Notes under the pieces: model-generated
What the model was told of the DNA's origin: nothing
Seen by the model: only the letters and a program-made list of their open reading frames with translations
Database searches by the model: none
In this document: piece by piece, positions 35,084-48,072 of the stretch
Layout of the letters: each line of letters opens with the position of its first letter
How positions within the stretch are numbered: the first letter of the stretch is position 1
DNA from: Aphelenchoides besseyi
Taxonomy: Eukaryota; Nematoda; Chromadorea; Rhabditida; Aphelenchoididae
Assembly (NCBI GenBank): GCA_024699855.1
Contig: JAMPIQ010000001.1
Span: 12,710,001 to 12,774,000 of the forward strand
Reading direction: 5' to 3'
Length of the DNA: 64,000 bases
Position numbers and translations under genes: made by a program

Positions 35084-37165
35084 CTAAGACATCTTTTCCG
35101 GACGATAACCGCATTGTGATGCTGAGTCGTTTTCTGTTACATCTTCTTCTTTTATCGGCGAATGTTCAGCACTTCGAGGGCTCGAGTTTTTGCTTGCGAT
35201 TATACACGACGTGAAAAGAGATGTCGTGTCTGAAATGGGACTACGCATGTTGGCCCGTGTGCTATTATTCGATCCAGAAGACGATCCGGATTCGTTCAAA
35301 ATACTCGACTCTCTGACTCCATTGTATGAACTGTAACTCATAGTGTCAGTGGACGTTGGAACTTCGCTCGAAAACGGATCAGAAGACGATGGAAGATACG
35401 AAGAAGTGGATCTGAAGTGAGCAATAAAATTTGAGTTTAGCGTTTTAGCTTACGCGTCGTAATCGCCAGACGTAGCTCGATACTTTTGAATAACCATACG
35501 ATTTTCGTACAAATTAACTGGATCAGAGGTATCGCTTGAAGTTAACGAATGTGGTTTATTCAACGTTCTAATGTACGCTTTTTTGTGAGGCTCTGCATAT
35601 TCACCGTCATGATGACCTTGTGTTGGCAAAGTACTGTACCCATGATGGAAATTGAAAGGATGTTGTTGATAAGGTAAATGGCTGCGTGCATCAGATGTTG
35701 TAGTCTCCGAATAGCCACTACTACTGAAAATATAACAATGAAATAACAATAAAACTAGAAGGACAAACCTCTTCAAACCGTCAGAATTTTTCGATGATTC
35801 CGAATAAGTGTGATGAACACTATCGTGATTTATCGGATTTCTTGGTGTCAAACTGTTGAATGGTCGCCCTGAATTGTAAGCATAGTCGGGTGTGTACATT
35901 CCTGTACCCATCGGAATGTTTGATCGTTGCATCGTAGAAGTTGGGTACGTTGGAGTGTTTTCTACAAAAGAAATGAACCTTCAATACTAGAACTACGAAC
36001 CAACCTTTTCCCGCCGATACTTGTCGTTCATAAGCAGAAATGAAGTTGAGTAGTTTACAAATCAAATGACGCATATTATCATCCATTCTTTCGTGTTTCG
36101 ATAGCTGATACAAATCAAATTTGAAACGACTGACTGTAAATGCTTGTGACAATTTTTGAGCATGTTTCTTTTGGTTAGCACACATATACAAGGCTTGGAG
36201 CAGTTGGCGGCAAAGGACAATCGAATTCACGGCTTTGGTGGGAACCAAATTGATCAACGACAAAACGTAATTTTCAACCATAACGGCATCTTCGAAAATG
36301 AACTCTAAGCAGCAAAGTCAATTAGTACAAGTATAATAATCGTAACAAACCAATCAAACATTTTGACAATCCAAGAGCCGGTTCAATTACTTTCGGTTCG
36401 TTTTCCGACGACATCGATTGAATTAAGTGTTGTAAGAAGCCTTCTGCTTTGCACATTTCGTATCGATTGTTCATATGTGCGTTCGCAAGATTCCACAGCG
36501 CTTCATAGACGGCGCTCAACACTTTTACCTCGTCGAACAGAGACTCATTTGAAGTTTGAGACTCCACGGCACTTGATGAGGTTTGAATTCGAACGGAAGC
36601 TCTGGCTAAGGGTTCAGCTAGAAGCGATAAACTCAAACCGCTCTCTCCATCTGCGCCAAATGCAATATTGCGGATTAGACCGCAGTAATTCTGCAACCAA
36701 ACATTTGCTCAACTTCAACCTTCAAATACTTACCCGAATGAGTTCTTTTCGCTCCAAAATCTGACAAACACATTGAAGAAACTCGCGATCCACGGCCAAT
36801 ATACGTTTCGGTTCAACAGCTCGGTAAGTCAACTGAGTCAAAAGATTGGCTACCTTGCGGTACAAGGAAGTCAAATTAGTGGGTTTGTTGGTGTGATCGT
36901 TGACTTCCCAGAGCAAGAATTTGACAACTGATCGCAAAACACCTATAACAACACAATTCAATGACTACGATTAACAGAATTCAACGTTACCATACGAAAT
37001 CTGAAGTCGGCGATCATTCTCGTCTGTCGAATGGCGAAGCAGATCGTCCACGGCTTTCTCAATGTTGCTGTAGAAATTGACGATTAATTCTCTATTCGAA
37101 GAGAGGAGGTCGGGACGATGTTCTCGAAAGTCGTCCAAAAAGGTGGCAGCCGTACGAATATCCAT
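35084..37165 (-). CDS. armadillo-repeat protein, APC/APR-1-like (possibly incomplete at 5')
   Basis: Six or more exons. The N-terminal half is helical: RTAATFLDDFREHRPDLL, VVKFLLWEVNDHTN, LTQLTYRAVEPKRIL, YCGLIRNIAFGADGESG and LSAVYEALWNLANAHMNNRY with EMCKAEGFLQHLIQSM. The last two blocks resemble armadillo repeats 2-4 of APC (LRNLSWRAD, ALWNLSAHC). Then QLLQALYMCANQKKHAQKL and HLICKLLNFISAYERQ. The C-terminal half is Ser/Thr/Tyr-rich and disordered (TMQRSNIPMGTGMYTPDYAY; SGSSSGSNNSTRANMRSP), ending CGYRPEKMS. APC/APR-1 is a scaffold in Wnt/beta-catenin signalling. This protein is much shorter than known APC relatives and upstream exons may be missing. No SAMP or 20-residue beta-catenin repeats noticed. 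Assignment is moderate. Confidence 0.6.
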
Positions 37166-39599
37166 GAAGGCGCTAAAAAATTGAGAATTGATTTGAAAAT
37201 CAAAAACAAATTTGACGACAAAAAGGTTTCTCGTTCAACAAAATGGAGAATACTTGAGAGGTTTCAGACGAAGATAATCGTCGACTACCAACCACAGTAT
37301 CTTCTCAAGAAACCATTCAAAGGTCGAACGTATTAGATCAATTAGATTTCGAAAATGGATCTTAAATCTTTAAATTGCGACCACAAAAAAAGAAATCAAA
37401 AACAATTTGGGATTATAAATTCTCACGATCCGTTGAAACTCTCGAAGATGCTCGACAATTACATAGAGCGCTTTCATGTGCAAAAGAACAAAGCACGAAG
37501 ATCCAACCCACCACTCGCCATCTGCCAAAACGTCACTCGGCAAGGTAAAAGCCTAAGCAGTCGTAGGAGTTGGTTGTGGTCGACGCAATGAACTCGGGCT
37601 GCCGATTGGAGTTTGGCATCTGCGCAAAATCCGGTCGAAAAACTAAACTCATTGAGCGCGTTAAGTCTCGTCAATTCGATTTCAAGATGCTCAATCGGCA
37701 AATATGCAAATATGAACGTTCTGCCAAATGACAAATTGCTTATTGGTGTGCGATGGCATATGGAACGGTCACTTGTTGACTCGAACATAAGAAAACACTT
37801 TTTGTTTAACATCATGAGTCAATTGGAGAGATGGAAATGCTAAATGCAAAAAACCTCAAAAGAGCATGTTGACGATTGCGTAGCCATTGAACGTCAACAA
37901 CTCGCGCGATAAGTGTTTGTTTGGGTGACTAAGACGTTACCTCCAGCTTTGCACTCAACACAAAGGTTAACAGACGAAATACCCGCAAATCATCGATTTG
38001 TACCGTCAACCCACAGACCCAACGATTGTCCTTTGCATGACCGGACATGGGAATCTTGGAGCAATTAAAATCCACCGGCTGCATCTAATTGTTGTCGATC
38101 AGTGCCGACTAAACAAGAGCATTTTCTTGCACCGCAATTTGCTCGACTCTAACGCACCAACCTTGTTCTTTTCTTATTAACAACAGTCGATTAAACAGAA
38201 AGATCGAGGTCGACAATTGCTCTTCATGTTGAAAGTAATTGGACGAAAACAGACCGCAAAACAAACACGCTCAAATCTTGTCGGTTCCCACATTTCAGCG
38301 CGTTCGTTTGAATGCCGCTCAAAATGGAGCCGCTTCTTCTGACAATCAAGACGATAAATTTGTTTTAACGACACCGTTCGAATCTCTATATAAAGGTCAG
38401 TTAATTGGCCGAAAAGAATACTCGGCCGTTAATTGGTAACGCTAGGGGTTTTTGAAAAAAAGTGGCGATTCCCCTTCTCGAGTATCAATGACGTGCCCTC
38501 CGATTGAATGGGATTAACATCATTTCCGAAACCCCCATAATGCGCTAAGTCCGTCCGAGATAGGTCTCATTAGCTGGCAGTTTTAAAGAAACAAACTGTC
38601 TACTACGCTGTGGGAGGTGGTTGAAAGGTTTGTTAGCTTATCAGCGTAATCCGATCACCATCAACAACCGCAAAAAACGCGTCTATGCAAATGGATAGCC
38701 GAAATAGGACAAACACCTTCACAGCGTGAAATCGACCTTAATGTTTGCACACGATCTTATCGTTTTTCGGCGTCCAAACTTCGATAGAGCGAATTGAAAC
38801 GACACGCTCAATCAAGCACAAACTATTGCACAAGCGAGCGGATCAGATTTAAGAACAGAATTTACGATCATCTTCATCTCATCTTGCGGGCATTTGAAGT
38901 GTGTTCAATCAAGCAAACATTTGACTCATTGGCATTACAGTAATACGCGAATATATGGACTGCAATGATCAACAAAAACTTGTCGCTGAGTTATTACTGT
39001 GCTTCTCGACCTTTATGTCACTCAATCCATCCGGCGATTGTTTGAACAAATCGGTCAAAAAGTTCTGAAGATCGAGAATTCACACACAACCGGAGACAAA
39101 AGGATCGGCATTTCTCAAGAAGGAGCTTTCGACTTCCGCACAGAAACTACTGGTCGTTGTGCAAACAAAAGCGAATGGTCTAAATCGAAACTGATCATCG
39201 TCACTCATCAAATGTGCCGCTCAATCCGAAAGTTCGAATGGGTTTGAGCGTTAGCTTCCGATTCGAGTAGCGCGCCTTTTGCTCTTTGATCTCAAGCCGT
39301 CGACTTCCGCGAACCTTCTGATCGACTCGACTGATTAGTCGGAGTAATTAACGTCAATTCGAACGGAAAAATGAGCCCAAACACAATTAATTGTCCTCAA
39401 ACTAAAAATTCTTGTGCTCTCCAATTGAAACCACTTAATTTCTGTTGGAGCGGATAATCCAAATAGTCGAGATCGTCTGAGAATTCCCAAACAATTTGCA
39501 TTCCGCGCGTTTCGGTTTTCACACCCAATCCAACAAGTTCAAAGCTCTCGACCCTACAGTACACTCGATTGAGGGTGTAATTTGAATATTAAGCCATCA
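37166..39599. other. 2.4-kb stretch with no recognised gene
   Basis: Only unrelated short frames. Possibly distal regulatory DNA or a gene with exons too small to see. Confidence 0.35.
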
Positions 39600-39803
39600 A
39601 CTAGATGACGAATTCGAAGCGCATGTCGAGCCAAGGAATTTCAAATTGATGGAGCGAGTGGTCAAGCTGGCCACGAGTATTTTGGTGGCTAATGACCTTG
39701 AGATGGTCACGGTTAGACAGACGATTCGTCACAAACAGCGAGCAACCGCAACTCCCGTTCAGAATTCAAAAATTTTTGGCGGTTTAAAGAAACTTTTTGT
39801 GTA
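39600..39803 (+). other. open frame, possible terminal exon
   Basis: Plus-strand frame open for about 66 codons, including LMERVVKLATSILVANDLEM and KIFGGLKKLFV before a stop. The opposite strand is also open here (RLSNRDHLKVISHQNTRGQL), so which strand, if any, is coding cannot be decided by eye. Confidence 0.2.
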
Positions 39804-39848
39804 AAGTGAAGAGCAGTTGGTGTAACAGACGAATTTCGGTGAACTTAC

Positions 39849-40076
39849 CGTTTTTTTCTCGCCAATGTGGCTGGTGAGGACTTCAAAGACCAGGAGGAGG
39901 CCGATGGCAACAGTTCAGAATCCCAGGATCGACTCGACGCAGACGAATAGACGATCGACTGCGCGAATGCTTCGGCCGCCGAATAGAACGTCCGATTTGG
40001 CATTTCGGCGCGGCGGCGTCTTTTCGGAGCGCTTCAAAGCGGTCGGTAGTTTTTTGCGTCTGAAAAGCGGAAACAT
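39849..40076 (-). pseudogene. possible membrane-protein exon interrupted by an in-frame TGA
   Basis: From ATG the frame reads MFPLFRRKKLPTALKRSEK, then RSIRAVDRLFVCVESILGF, TGA at 39915-39917, and continues in frame TVAIGLLLVFEVLTSHIGEK to a good GTAAGT donor. Read through, the two halves make one hydrophobic helix after an amphipathic basic segment. The TGA may be a mutated Trp codon, an assembly error or recoding. No following exon could be joined in phase. Confidence 0.25.
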
Positions 40077-43000
40077 TTCAACGATCCGAACACACGCACT
40101 TCGATTTCTCCGGCGCCAAGTCACTCGACAATAAAACGACTTGAAGAGAAAAACAGTAGCTGAAGATTTTGTTGAGGTTTCAACTTCTTGTCGAGCGACC
40201 ATCAACACATGCAAACTTCCAAAAAAAGTACAAAGAGGATGCTTTTAAAAACGGCAGCTGCGCATTGCAACGCCCTCGGCATTCGAATCCAATCGTCCGA
40301 TTCGGTCGATTGCTCATGATTTACACACAAGCGCTCGTCTACTGCTGGGCGTAATTTCAGGTGCTTACGCCATGGGAATCAATGAGTTAACTTGACGTGT
40401 GATTTCTTATGGTCATTTGCTGCCGCTAAACCGTCTGTTCGCTTTCAAGATGACAAATCTGCTCAAGTAAATTGGGCGCAATTAGTGAGAAGCGGTCAAC
40501 CGTAGGGTCGGGTCCGGTAGTTGTTTTTTCTGGTGCCCTTTGACTGCGGCTCCGCGATTTCGCATGTCACGGTCGATTTCGTTTGTCATTCCGCCAATCC
40601 AATCGGCAATTACGCATGTTGCCGAAAGTGGTTAAGGACCAAAAACGCGAATAAACGGATCTTACGACCGTCTTCGTGTCTTTTGAATCTGACCGAATCA
40701 TAGCGGTCCAATGGATCTGTCGAAACAACAAGCAATGTTGTAGGCAGATAGTTAAATTGATTTACAACAAAACTTACAAGTTCGAAAACCAAATCTAAGG
40801 ATTAGAGATTGACAGTCTTAAAAATTTGCGTGTTTAGACGAAAAACCTTTGTTGTGAATTTAAACGTCTGCATGTCGGTTCAGCAACATTCATGATAGTC
40901 CGTAGACAACAGTTGAAAGTTGCGGACAATCAAGACTTGTGTTTGAATTGAATGTTGCATCAAAATCTAAAAGTCACATTCGAATAAGGTTATTTGTTTT
41001 AGACATTTTGACATCATGAATCTTATTCTTGACATGAAGTCTTGATTGAAATTGTTGCGTTAACAAGCTGGCTTGATTTTACCAACAAGAATCATCCATC
41101 TGTTGCACGTGATTGGATAAAAGTGCACGTGTACAGGGCTATTGTAGTTTTTAGAGTGTGTTCTTTTTCTTGTCCATGTATTTTAATAGAAATTGACCAG
41201 CAACTTCCATCGGATATTGCGTGTAATCGAACTCAGAGAACGTTGAAACCTGTTGGAGATTTGCAAGCCTCACTAAACATTGCAATTTACAACTTTAACT
41301 CCAAAATGTCGTTTGAATCCGATCACAAGTTGTTTTTACTTACGCCCTTATTTGAACTTGAATTTCTTTATAAACTGAAATGCAATTATCGAGTTGTATC
41401 TCGCCACCTTGGATTCCGAAGATCCATGTAAATGAAAGGAAATAAACGTTTCTGATATTCAAATACATTTTTGTCGTCAACCTCCTTGTTTCTTAAGCAA
41501 TAAGGTATTGATTCCGGAAGTTTTGATTGGCCCAATCTTAACGAAAACTCTTTTCTACGGTTAATTGAAAACGTTTAGATGGTCATATCTCCAACAGCCA
41601 CGTGACGCTATTACAATGATTTGTTGGCCTGTGGTTTTGGTGTAATGTTTAAGATTGTACATTTTTTGATTGAGATCAAACTCCAGACGTTTTGGAAGCA
41701 TATAATAAAGTTCTCCAAGTGCATTGTATTAGTGACTTTGTTTATGAAATTGTTGTTTATGTTGTGGCGAATACTGGTATTCCGTTAAATGCAATGTTCG
41801 TTCAGATAAAAAGCCATTACAAGCAAATTCAAAGACGACTATTCCACTGCTTCTTTGTGTTCCTGCATTCCTCAACACATCTGCATCTTTAATTAATTTT
41901 GACTTACCAAACGCGGTCACTATTGGTTGTATGATGTTAGTGGTTTTGTGTACCATCTAACTTCTAACAACTTTCATTTTGTCATGGACTCCCGTAGCTT
42001 GACCATTATGTACGATTCTAATCATCAGTTCGTACCAACAATCGTTTCTTGAGTTAACATCAATAGTCTCCAGTACCTCCAGAACATTGTCATCGACCAC
42101 GAATTGACACACGAACTTTCGTTTAACTCCAATCTAAATTCATCGAAAATGTTGTAATAATGAAAACTTTAAACTACTTTAAAGATTGTTGCTGTCAGTA
42201 AACCACCTCGTTAATTAAAAGGGCACATTTGGTGTTTAACTGAAACATAAACTTCCGATGTAACACAAATTCAATAACTGCGCTCGATTGCAAAACAAAG
42301 GCAGTTGATTCGATTCCCACCCACGATGTCGGAAACATGAAAAAACACCACAACGTCGAAGTCGAGACTCAGCGCCCATAGAAGATGTTCGCTTTCGATC
42401 GTCGAAAAGTCGTCTTGTAATCGACGTCATTGTTCCAATCGCTGAAATTAGTTTACGGTCACTGGACTGCGGGTGTGATTCCTGAATTCGATCGAAAGTC
42501 TCGAACTCAACTTCACGTCTTCAGATGTTTTTGTCCATCGAAGATTCCCCGAGAACCGTAGTCGACTACGAAGGTGGTTGTGGATCAAAAGAGTGGAACT
42601 TTTGATGGGGAACTGCGCGTGTCATTTAAACCGCAAAGTATTTCAAAAGCTCCGATTGCGCTGCAACGTCGTAAACGGCGGTTTTTATTGGGGTGTTTAG
42701 TGATTGGTTAATTAATCGAATACGTGGAATTAATTAATCGACAACGCATATTCGCCCTATTGTTCACGAGTTGGTTGTCCAACGTCGACGAACAATCAGA
42801 AACAATCCTTCGAACCAATCGACCTCAATTAGCTTTTACATTTTTCATTCGGTCCCCAAAACCGTTTGCAGACGAAAATGGAGGGGCGGCAACAAACGAG
42901 TTTCTTTAACACTCAACCGTTTTGTTGGTTCCGAAAGCAGATCGTCGACGCCCTTTCTCCGAGTTCATCGACTGGCCGCCAATTTACACTTCCAATCATT

Positions 43001-43269
43001 TTCCTGCTTCCGCAATAAGTGGCTTGAAATTCCCGAAGTTTTCCTTTTGAATCGAACTCTAGTGTCGAGAAGATCGATGAGCGACGGTTTCTGTAGTTTG
43101 CTGCAAACTCATTTGATTTGTTTCAAATCGGAAATGATCATCAGCTATCGCGCGATACGATAAGTGACTCTTGACCTCTGCAGAGATTCGAGCAGAAGAT
43201 GCGCTTGTTTTCTCCGAGCTCTTCAACGTCCATTCACGTGTCTTTTATTTCCGAATATTTCAGTTCGAA
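40077..43269. other. 3.2-kb gene-poor stretch
   Basis: No complete gene. Contains one possible chemoreceptor remnant (41692-41892) and an unmatched 129-codon frame at 41042-41431 (+). Confidence 0.35.
41692..41892 (+). pseudogene. possible serpentine chemoreceptor fragment
   Basis: The frame EAYNKVLQVHCISDFVYEIV followed by YVVAN resembles the end of loop 1 and helix 2 of the two chemoreceptors in this window (LQEYRIIFFINCIVDYACTV at 48073; KPYSKMLLLSCITDVIF at the right edge). No helix 1 exon before it and no helix 3 after it. A fragment by chance cannot be excluded. Confidence 0.25.
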
Positions 43270-45412
43270 ATGCAAGTGAGATGGCAAATCGATGTGCTGA
43301 TATTCTCCGTGGTGTTTTTGCTACTCGACGTAAGCGCTGTGGAAGTGAAGCTATTCAATTACGGAGTGGGTAAGAAGAGGATTACAATGGTGGATGAGAC
43401 CCAATTCAAACATCCCAACACGGTGGCTTTTGACGATGAGATTAAGAAGCAAATCGACTACAACGATGAGTACGATGAGCTTGTTCCGCGGTTGCCTCGT
43501 TACGAAGTTCACAAGTTCGGTAAAAACATCGGCTACACTCTGGTAAGTTGGCAACATTTTTTCTCTGCAAACTCTTCATCTTATCGTTTGTTTTTTTGAA
43601 TGACCGTGAACAGTTGAATGTTATTCTTGTTGTACAAAGATTTTATATCTCAGGAACATCAATCTTCTCTTTCGTCTGTCACTCGGCGCTAAGGTCGTGT
43701 GTTTGAAAGCGAAAATCTTCGCGCTTGAAAAAAAACTACCGACGTTTTTTATACACGAAGAAGTTTAAAGTTGACAGAATGACGAATGAGTGTGCGAAGA
43801 AAAACGGTCAATTACAATCAAAAGAAAATGTTGCCGTTTAAGTTCGAATGTTTGCAAGAAAAAACATCACTCGACTTTGAGTTCAATGACATTTACAGGT
43901 TCCCATTGTAACGCGAGAGAAGCCAAGTTGGTAATCTGATTCTTTTCGAACGCAACTGATCAGAAAATTTAAAGGTCAACTCCATTGCCACGACGCACCA
44001 AAGAACAACCGTGGCCAACTCCCGATGTGTTGAAAGGAATCACAAGACAGAGCTGGAGACCAACCACTCCAATGCCTTCGCACAACTCACGAGTCGAAGA
44101 ACTTTTGCCGACTGACCCACCAACAGGAATCAGGCCGGGAATTGAAGATATGCAACCCATCGGCTCGATTATAACTTCCACTGCAGTTCCGAAGAAACAT
44201 CGACTTACTAATTCGAAAGCGTCCAGTCAACAGGAGTCTGCGAGCAACGAAAAAGAACCGCAAATATCACTCGTCACAAAAACTCCATCGAACGGTCGAC
44301 TTCCAACCGGTTTTCGAAGAATCACCATCTCCACAACAACTCTTAAACCGTCGACCTCATCCGTTACGTTGCGGCCCGTTTGGCATCATCCGAATTTCTT
44401 TGCAACTTCTCAATCAGTCGAAGCATCCACTCAACAATCTCAGTCACCGCGTTCTCGTCTTTCAAATGCACAGCAGAGTAAATTACCGTCGAGTATTCAA
44501 GTTAGTTCGTTGTTGGAAGCAAACGAAAACACCCAACGACCATTTGTTATTCACAAAGTCGATAGGTCAGTTAATATACATAAACGAAGTGAAATTATTC
44601 GTTTTTAGCAAAATGATCGAAGAACGAACGGGTGGCAAGAGAATTTTCAGCACCGCAAGTGATGGAACACCAGTTGAAATCATTATGGCTCCACCAACAT
44701 CAAAGTATACAACTGACTATAACAGGACTCTTAAATTCTCAGTTTCAGACCTATTATTCAACAGAAGGGAAGCGACGCAAGTGTTCGCTCCAACAGCTTT
44801 AAAATCATTCCGGAAGCTAATGGGTATGAAAGTTAAATTTATTCATCTGACTTTGAACTTTAGAATTGCACAACCAACAACCGCTACTCCTCAAAAACAA
44901 CGTCAATTTACATCGTGGTCACGGAATTGGTCTTGGTCAGTTGGTCCAAATGGAGAACGAACCCAACACTTGACTTCGAGTGGTAATGTTCAACCATCCA
45001 ATTCGTTCGGTCATCTCTTCCCATCTCTTGCAACAACTTCGACACCTGTGTTTTCGACCTCAGCTTCTCCACGACGTCTACCACCACCAATCATTCAGAC
45101 ACAAGCAAACAAATACAGAGGTTTGTCATTGAAACGGTAATCCAACGACCGTCTTTTAGGCCCCACTCTGAATTGTCGAGTTCTTGAAGCGGTTAGCGAT
45201 GGATTAGCGGCTGCCGACAACGATCCGACCTGCAAGTTGTTGTATCCGGGTAACAATATTTAATCTGGGCTTCTAATCGTCGAGTGTTTTCAGGGTACCC
45301 GCTTGACAACTCTTGTCGTTGCACATTTCATGTGAACGGAAGAGATCAAAACGGTTGTGCTATGGGTTTTCTGTACACCTGCTATCGAACTGAGTTGCCA
45401 GCTGATGATTGA
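43270..45412 (+). CDS. secreted nematode protein, Thr/Ser/Pro-rich with Cys-rich C-terminus
   Basis: The ATG follows a TTTCAG, so the message may be trans-spliced. N-terminus: QIDVLIFSVVFLLLDVSA, a signal peptide, then VEVKLFNYGVGKKRITMVDE and an acidic stretch. A short exon (43899-43930, VPIVTREKPSW) follows a 356-nt intron, the longest assigned here. The middle is a long disordered region (PWPTPDVLKGITRQSW; ISTTTLKPSTSSVTLRP; SWSRNWSWSVGPNGER) spliced several times. The C-terminal domain has six or seven Cys: TLNCRVLEAVSDGLAAAD, PTCKLLYPGYP, SCRCTFHVNGRDQNGCAMGF and YTCYRTE. The spacing looks like a compact disulphide domain at the end of an extracellular protein. No enzyme motif. Possibly cuticle or matrix; function unknown. 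Confidence 0.62.
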
Positions 45413-46077
45413 AGAGTTTCGAGTACGCGCCATAAACTCACTTCCAAAGATTCGTCTGTGAAACCAATCATTCGCATTTAATCTCAAAATGATTTTGTCA
45501 TTTAATTTTGTTGATTTCGCTTATTCTAATGCTCCATAATATACATTGGAAAAACGTTACGATCAGATTGCTTTGACTCTCAACAACAACGAAACATATT
45601 GATTAGTAATCGTCGCGAAGCTTCATAAACGATGTTTTTGAAGATGTTTCTTTTGATTCGCCACCGAATGTTCCTTAACTCACGTTTATTCTTTGGTTTT
45701 CTCACGATTTCTCCATAGAATTCTGACAAAGAAGATTCAGCGTTACACTTCATGATTCATCTTTTTATGAAACGTCTTCTATTGTCGTGTCAGACTGAAT
45801 TTGTTCTCAAGTTTGAATGACAGGGTTTCTGGTTCATTGAATCAAACTCCGAATTGCGTGGGCTTTTGCGCAGTAATTCCAAATTCAAACAAACGTGAAT
45901 CATAAGCAGACCAACTGGTTTGATCTTTCGAGTTTATTTCTGTGTTACAATTTCGGATTCGTAAAAAAGCATTAAGTACAAACACAAAGCAGTTAAAAAA
46001 AGATTTTTGTTTTTGGTTAAAGTTGGAAGAGATGGAAATCAAAGGAGCATTATGTGCCACTGCATATCGACAGCCAT
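45413..46077. other. convergent 3' intergenic
   Basis: Between the secreted-protein stop and the peptide-gene stop; no gene. Confidence 0.4.
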
Positions 46078-46514
46078 TTAACCGATGTTGATTTCGCGGC
46101 ATTTGCACCTGAAATAAACGGAATTGGTCGGAAATGGAGTCTTCACTCGTAGCCTCAACAGCCATCAGTTTTCTCCCACTCGTACTTGTACACCAACTGC
46201 CACACGGCAGTCGGATTTTCCCATTAGATTGTAAACTTATTTCCAAATAAACTTGCCAACCACGTGGTGAATTGCAATTCTGACATTCAAAGGAATCACT
46301 TACCAGAATAAGAAGCTACATTCGCCACCTGGCTTCAAAGACGTAATACACTCTCTGTTGCAGTCTCCATTGTCACAGAAGAGTCCGGCGTAAGCGACTT
46401 CTGAAGACAAAATCATTAGCAGTTGAAATTATTCGTTGCTGTAGCAGCTATTTCACAAACCAACTTACCGGTAACAACCAACAACAAAACGATCAAGAAC
46501 AAGATTTGCTTCAT
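46078..46514 (-). CDS. CS-alpha-beta defensin-like secreted peptide
   Basis: Three tiny exons: 46514-46469, 46400-46304 and 46108-46078, joined in phase across introns of 68 and 195 nt. The product is about 57 residues. Signal peptide MKQILFLIVLLLVVT, then a mature part with six Cys: FCDNGDCNREC, later GGEC, then WCKC. C2-x3-C3 and C5-x-C6 are the hallmarks of the cysteine-stabilised alpha-beta fold, and GEC-x5-C fits the gamma-core of antimicrobial defensins. Nematode relatives are the ABF/defensin peptides of innate immunity; scorpion channel blockers share the fold, but nothing here indicates venom use. The second intron lies between C4 and C5. Too short to stand out as an open frame. Confidence 0.72.
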
Positions 46515-47037
46515 AATTATCGTTTTAGAGCACTGAAATGAATGTCCGTCTATATACTGTATGTTTAACAAATCCACGAAATAGTCTAAAGGTCACACGC
46601 TCGCTCAATTTGGAATAAACAAAAATGAAGATGGTCGGAGCTCGTCAATTCGTGAAGACGAAGATGGAAAAGCGACAACCCCGTTCGAGATGCGCTCTGG
46701 GACGAACTGAAGAGCAAAAGGCCGAAAATCGAATTGGACTACTGACGAATGGGCGGAGTTTAGTAGGTTCGGCGCCCTTCTGTTTTCTGTTCAACTAAAC
46801 AACTCTGTTTTGGGACGAGCCAATTGAAGAAAACTGCGGAAGGAAGCGAGCGAACACGCGACTGTTCGGCGGGAATACTAACAATGCCGAAAATAGGCGA
46901 CAGAAAGCCTTTGAATCCATAATTACTCCCAACATTCTGCTGAGTTTACTCGCAAAAACGAAAAAGAGTATGTAAATCAATAGGTGTTTCAGACGTTTTC
47001 AAGATCGTCGACAGCAAAATACAAAAAAAGCGAATTA
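46515..47037. other. intergenic before MITE
   Basis: Contains the promoter of the defensin-like gene; a TATA-like word TATATA lies on the minus strand at 46551-46556. No other gene. Confidence 0.35.
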
Positions 47038-47311
47038 TTAGGTTGAGGAAAAATTATCCCAACAGCCACAGAATCCCAAACGTGTGGCGTTTCGTTTTAC
47101 CCAAAATGTTAATTTTCCTGGATAACTCGTAGTGGCGTAGTAGTCAAATTTGCTCAAGTTCCAGCTCTATTGAAGTAAAAACAATATTAACAACAAAAAC
47201 TGAAGATAACCGGTAATCCAGGAAAATTTTAAAACATTAACATTTTGGGTAAAAGAAAATGTCACACGTTTGGGATTCTGTGGCTGTTGGGATAATTTCT
47301 CCTCAACCTAA
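47038..47311. mobile_element. mariner-type MITE
   Basis: A 274-bp palindromic element starting TTAGGTTGAGGAAAAATTAT and ending with the complement CCTCAACCTAA. The inverted repeats extend about 90 bp each and are roughly 90% alike. TA on both sides fits a mariner target duplication, and TTAGGTTG is the usual mariner terminus. No transposase frame, so non-autonomous. Confidence 0.8.
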
Positions 47312-48072
47312 TAATTGAATGGACGTATCTAATATCTTTCACGTTGAAAGTCAATCAAGATGTTGGCATAGCGGGAGGTCTATTCGATCTCACTGGAAAT
47401 GAAAAGATTGCTGATAAACAAACGAACCTCAGCGAGCCGATCGATCAAAGTTTATTTGCGCTGGTCACTACTTTGTTATCAGACGCATTGATTCAACGTT
47501 ATTCTCACATGATTACGAGCAATTTGACCTCTGAAAACGACAGTCCAAAAGGCCAAAAATCGCGATTGATTGTAAACAAACATCGCAAACTCAGCTTTCG
47601 ACTTAATCTGCAAAACATCGACGGCGTTTGGAAACTTAATTTGAGAACAACTGTCTAATTACCTCAATTCAGTTGGATGATCAGAAGCTCACGAGTGTGT
47701 TGTAAACATGATTGAAGACGATTTCGCCAATCTCAGATCTTTAGATTTACGACCCTTGGCGGCAATGACGTAGTTGGCTTAAAGAAAATGAGTAAACAGC
47801 GACTTTGAGTGACAAGTCAGATTCCGAATTTCTGTTTTCCTGATTTCCAAACGGAAACTCTTAAACTTAATAAACACATGTATGTTTAAGTTTGCTTACC
47901 GAAAAAAGAACATTGATCTTGATTGAGAATCTAAAACCAAAGATCACATAATTATGTTGTTTTTGCACAGCTCGACGCATACGTGCATACCAAAGAGCCC
48001 GCTTAAATTTGGTTATTTCACATTATCCCAAACTTTAGTTCAGAGGTTTATTGCGGTCCACAACCTACAAAC
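47312..48072. other. intergenic
   Basis: An unmatched frame at 47344-47658 (+) starts with TTG and shows no family; probably chance. Confidence 0.35.

Noticed and set aside
34044..37165. Operon of armadillo protein, UBC13 and Argonaute
   Set aside because: Same strand, but gaps of about 0.5 and 1.15 kb are much longer than the roughly 100-bp spacing of nematode operons.
45842..46246. 134-codon minus-strand frame
   Set aside because: Covers the second intron of the defensin-like gene in another register; no family match.
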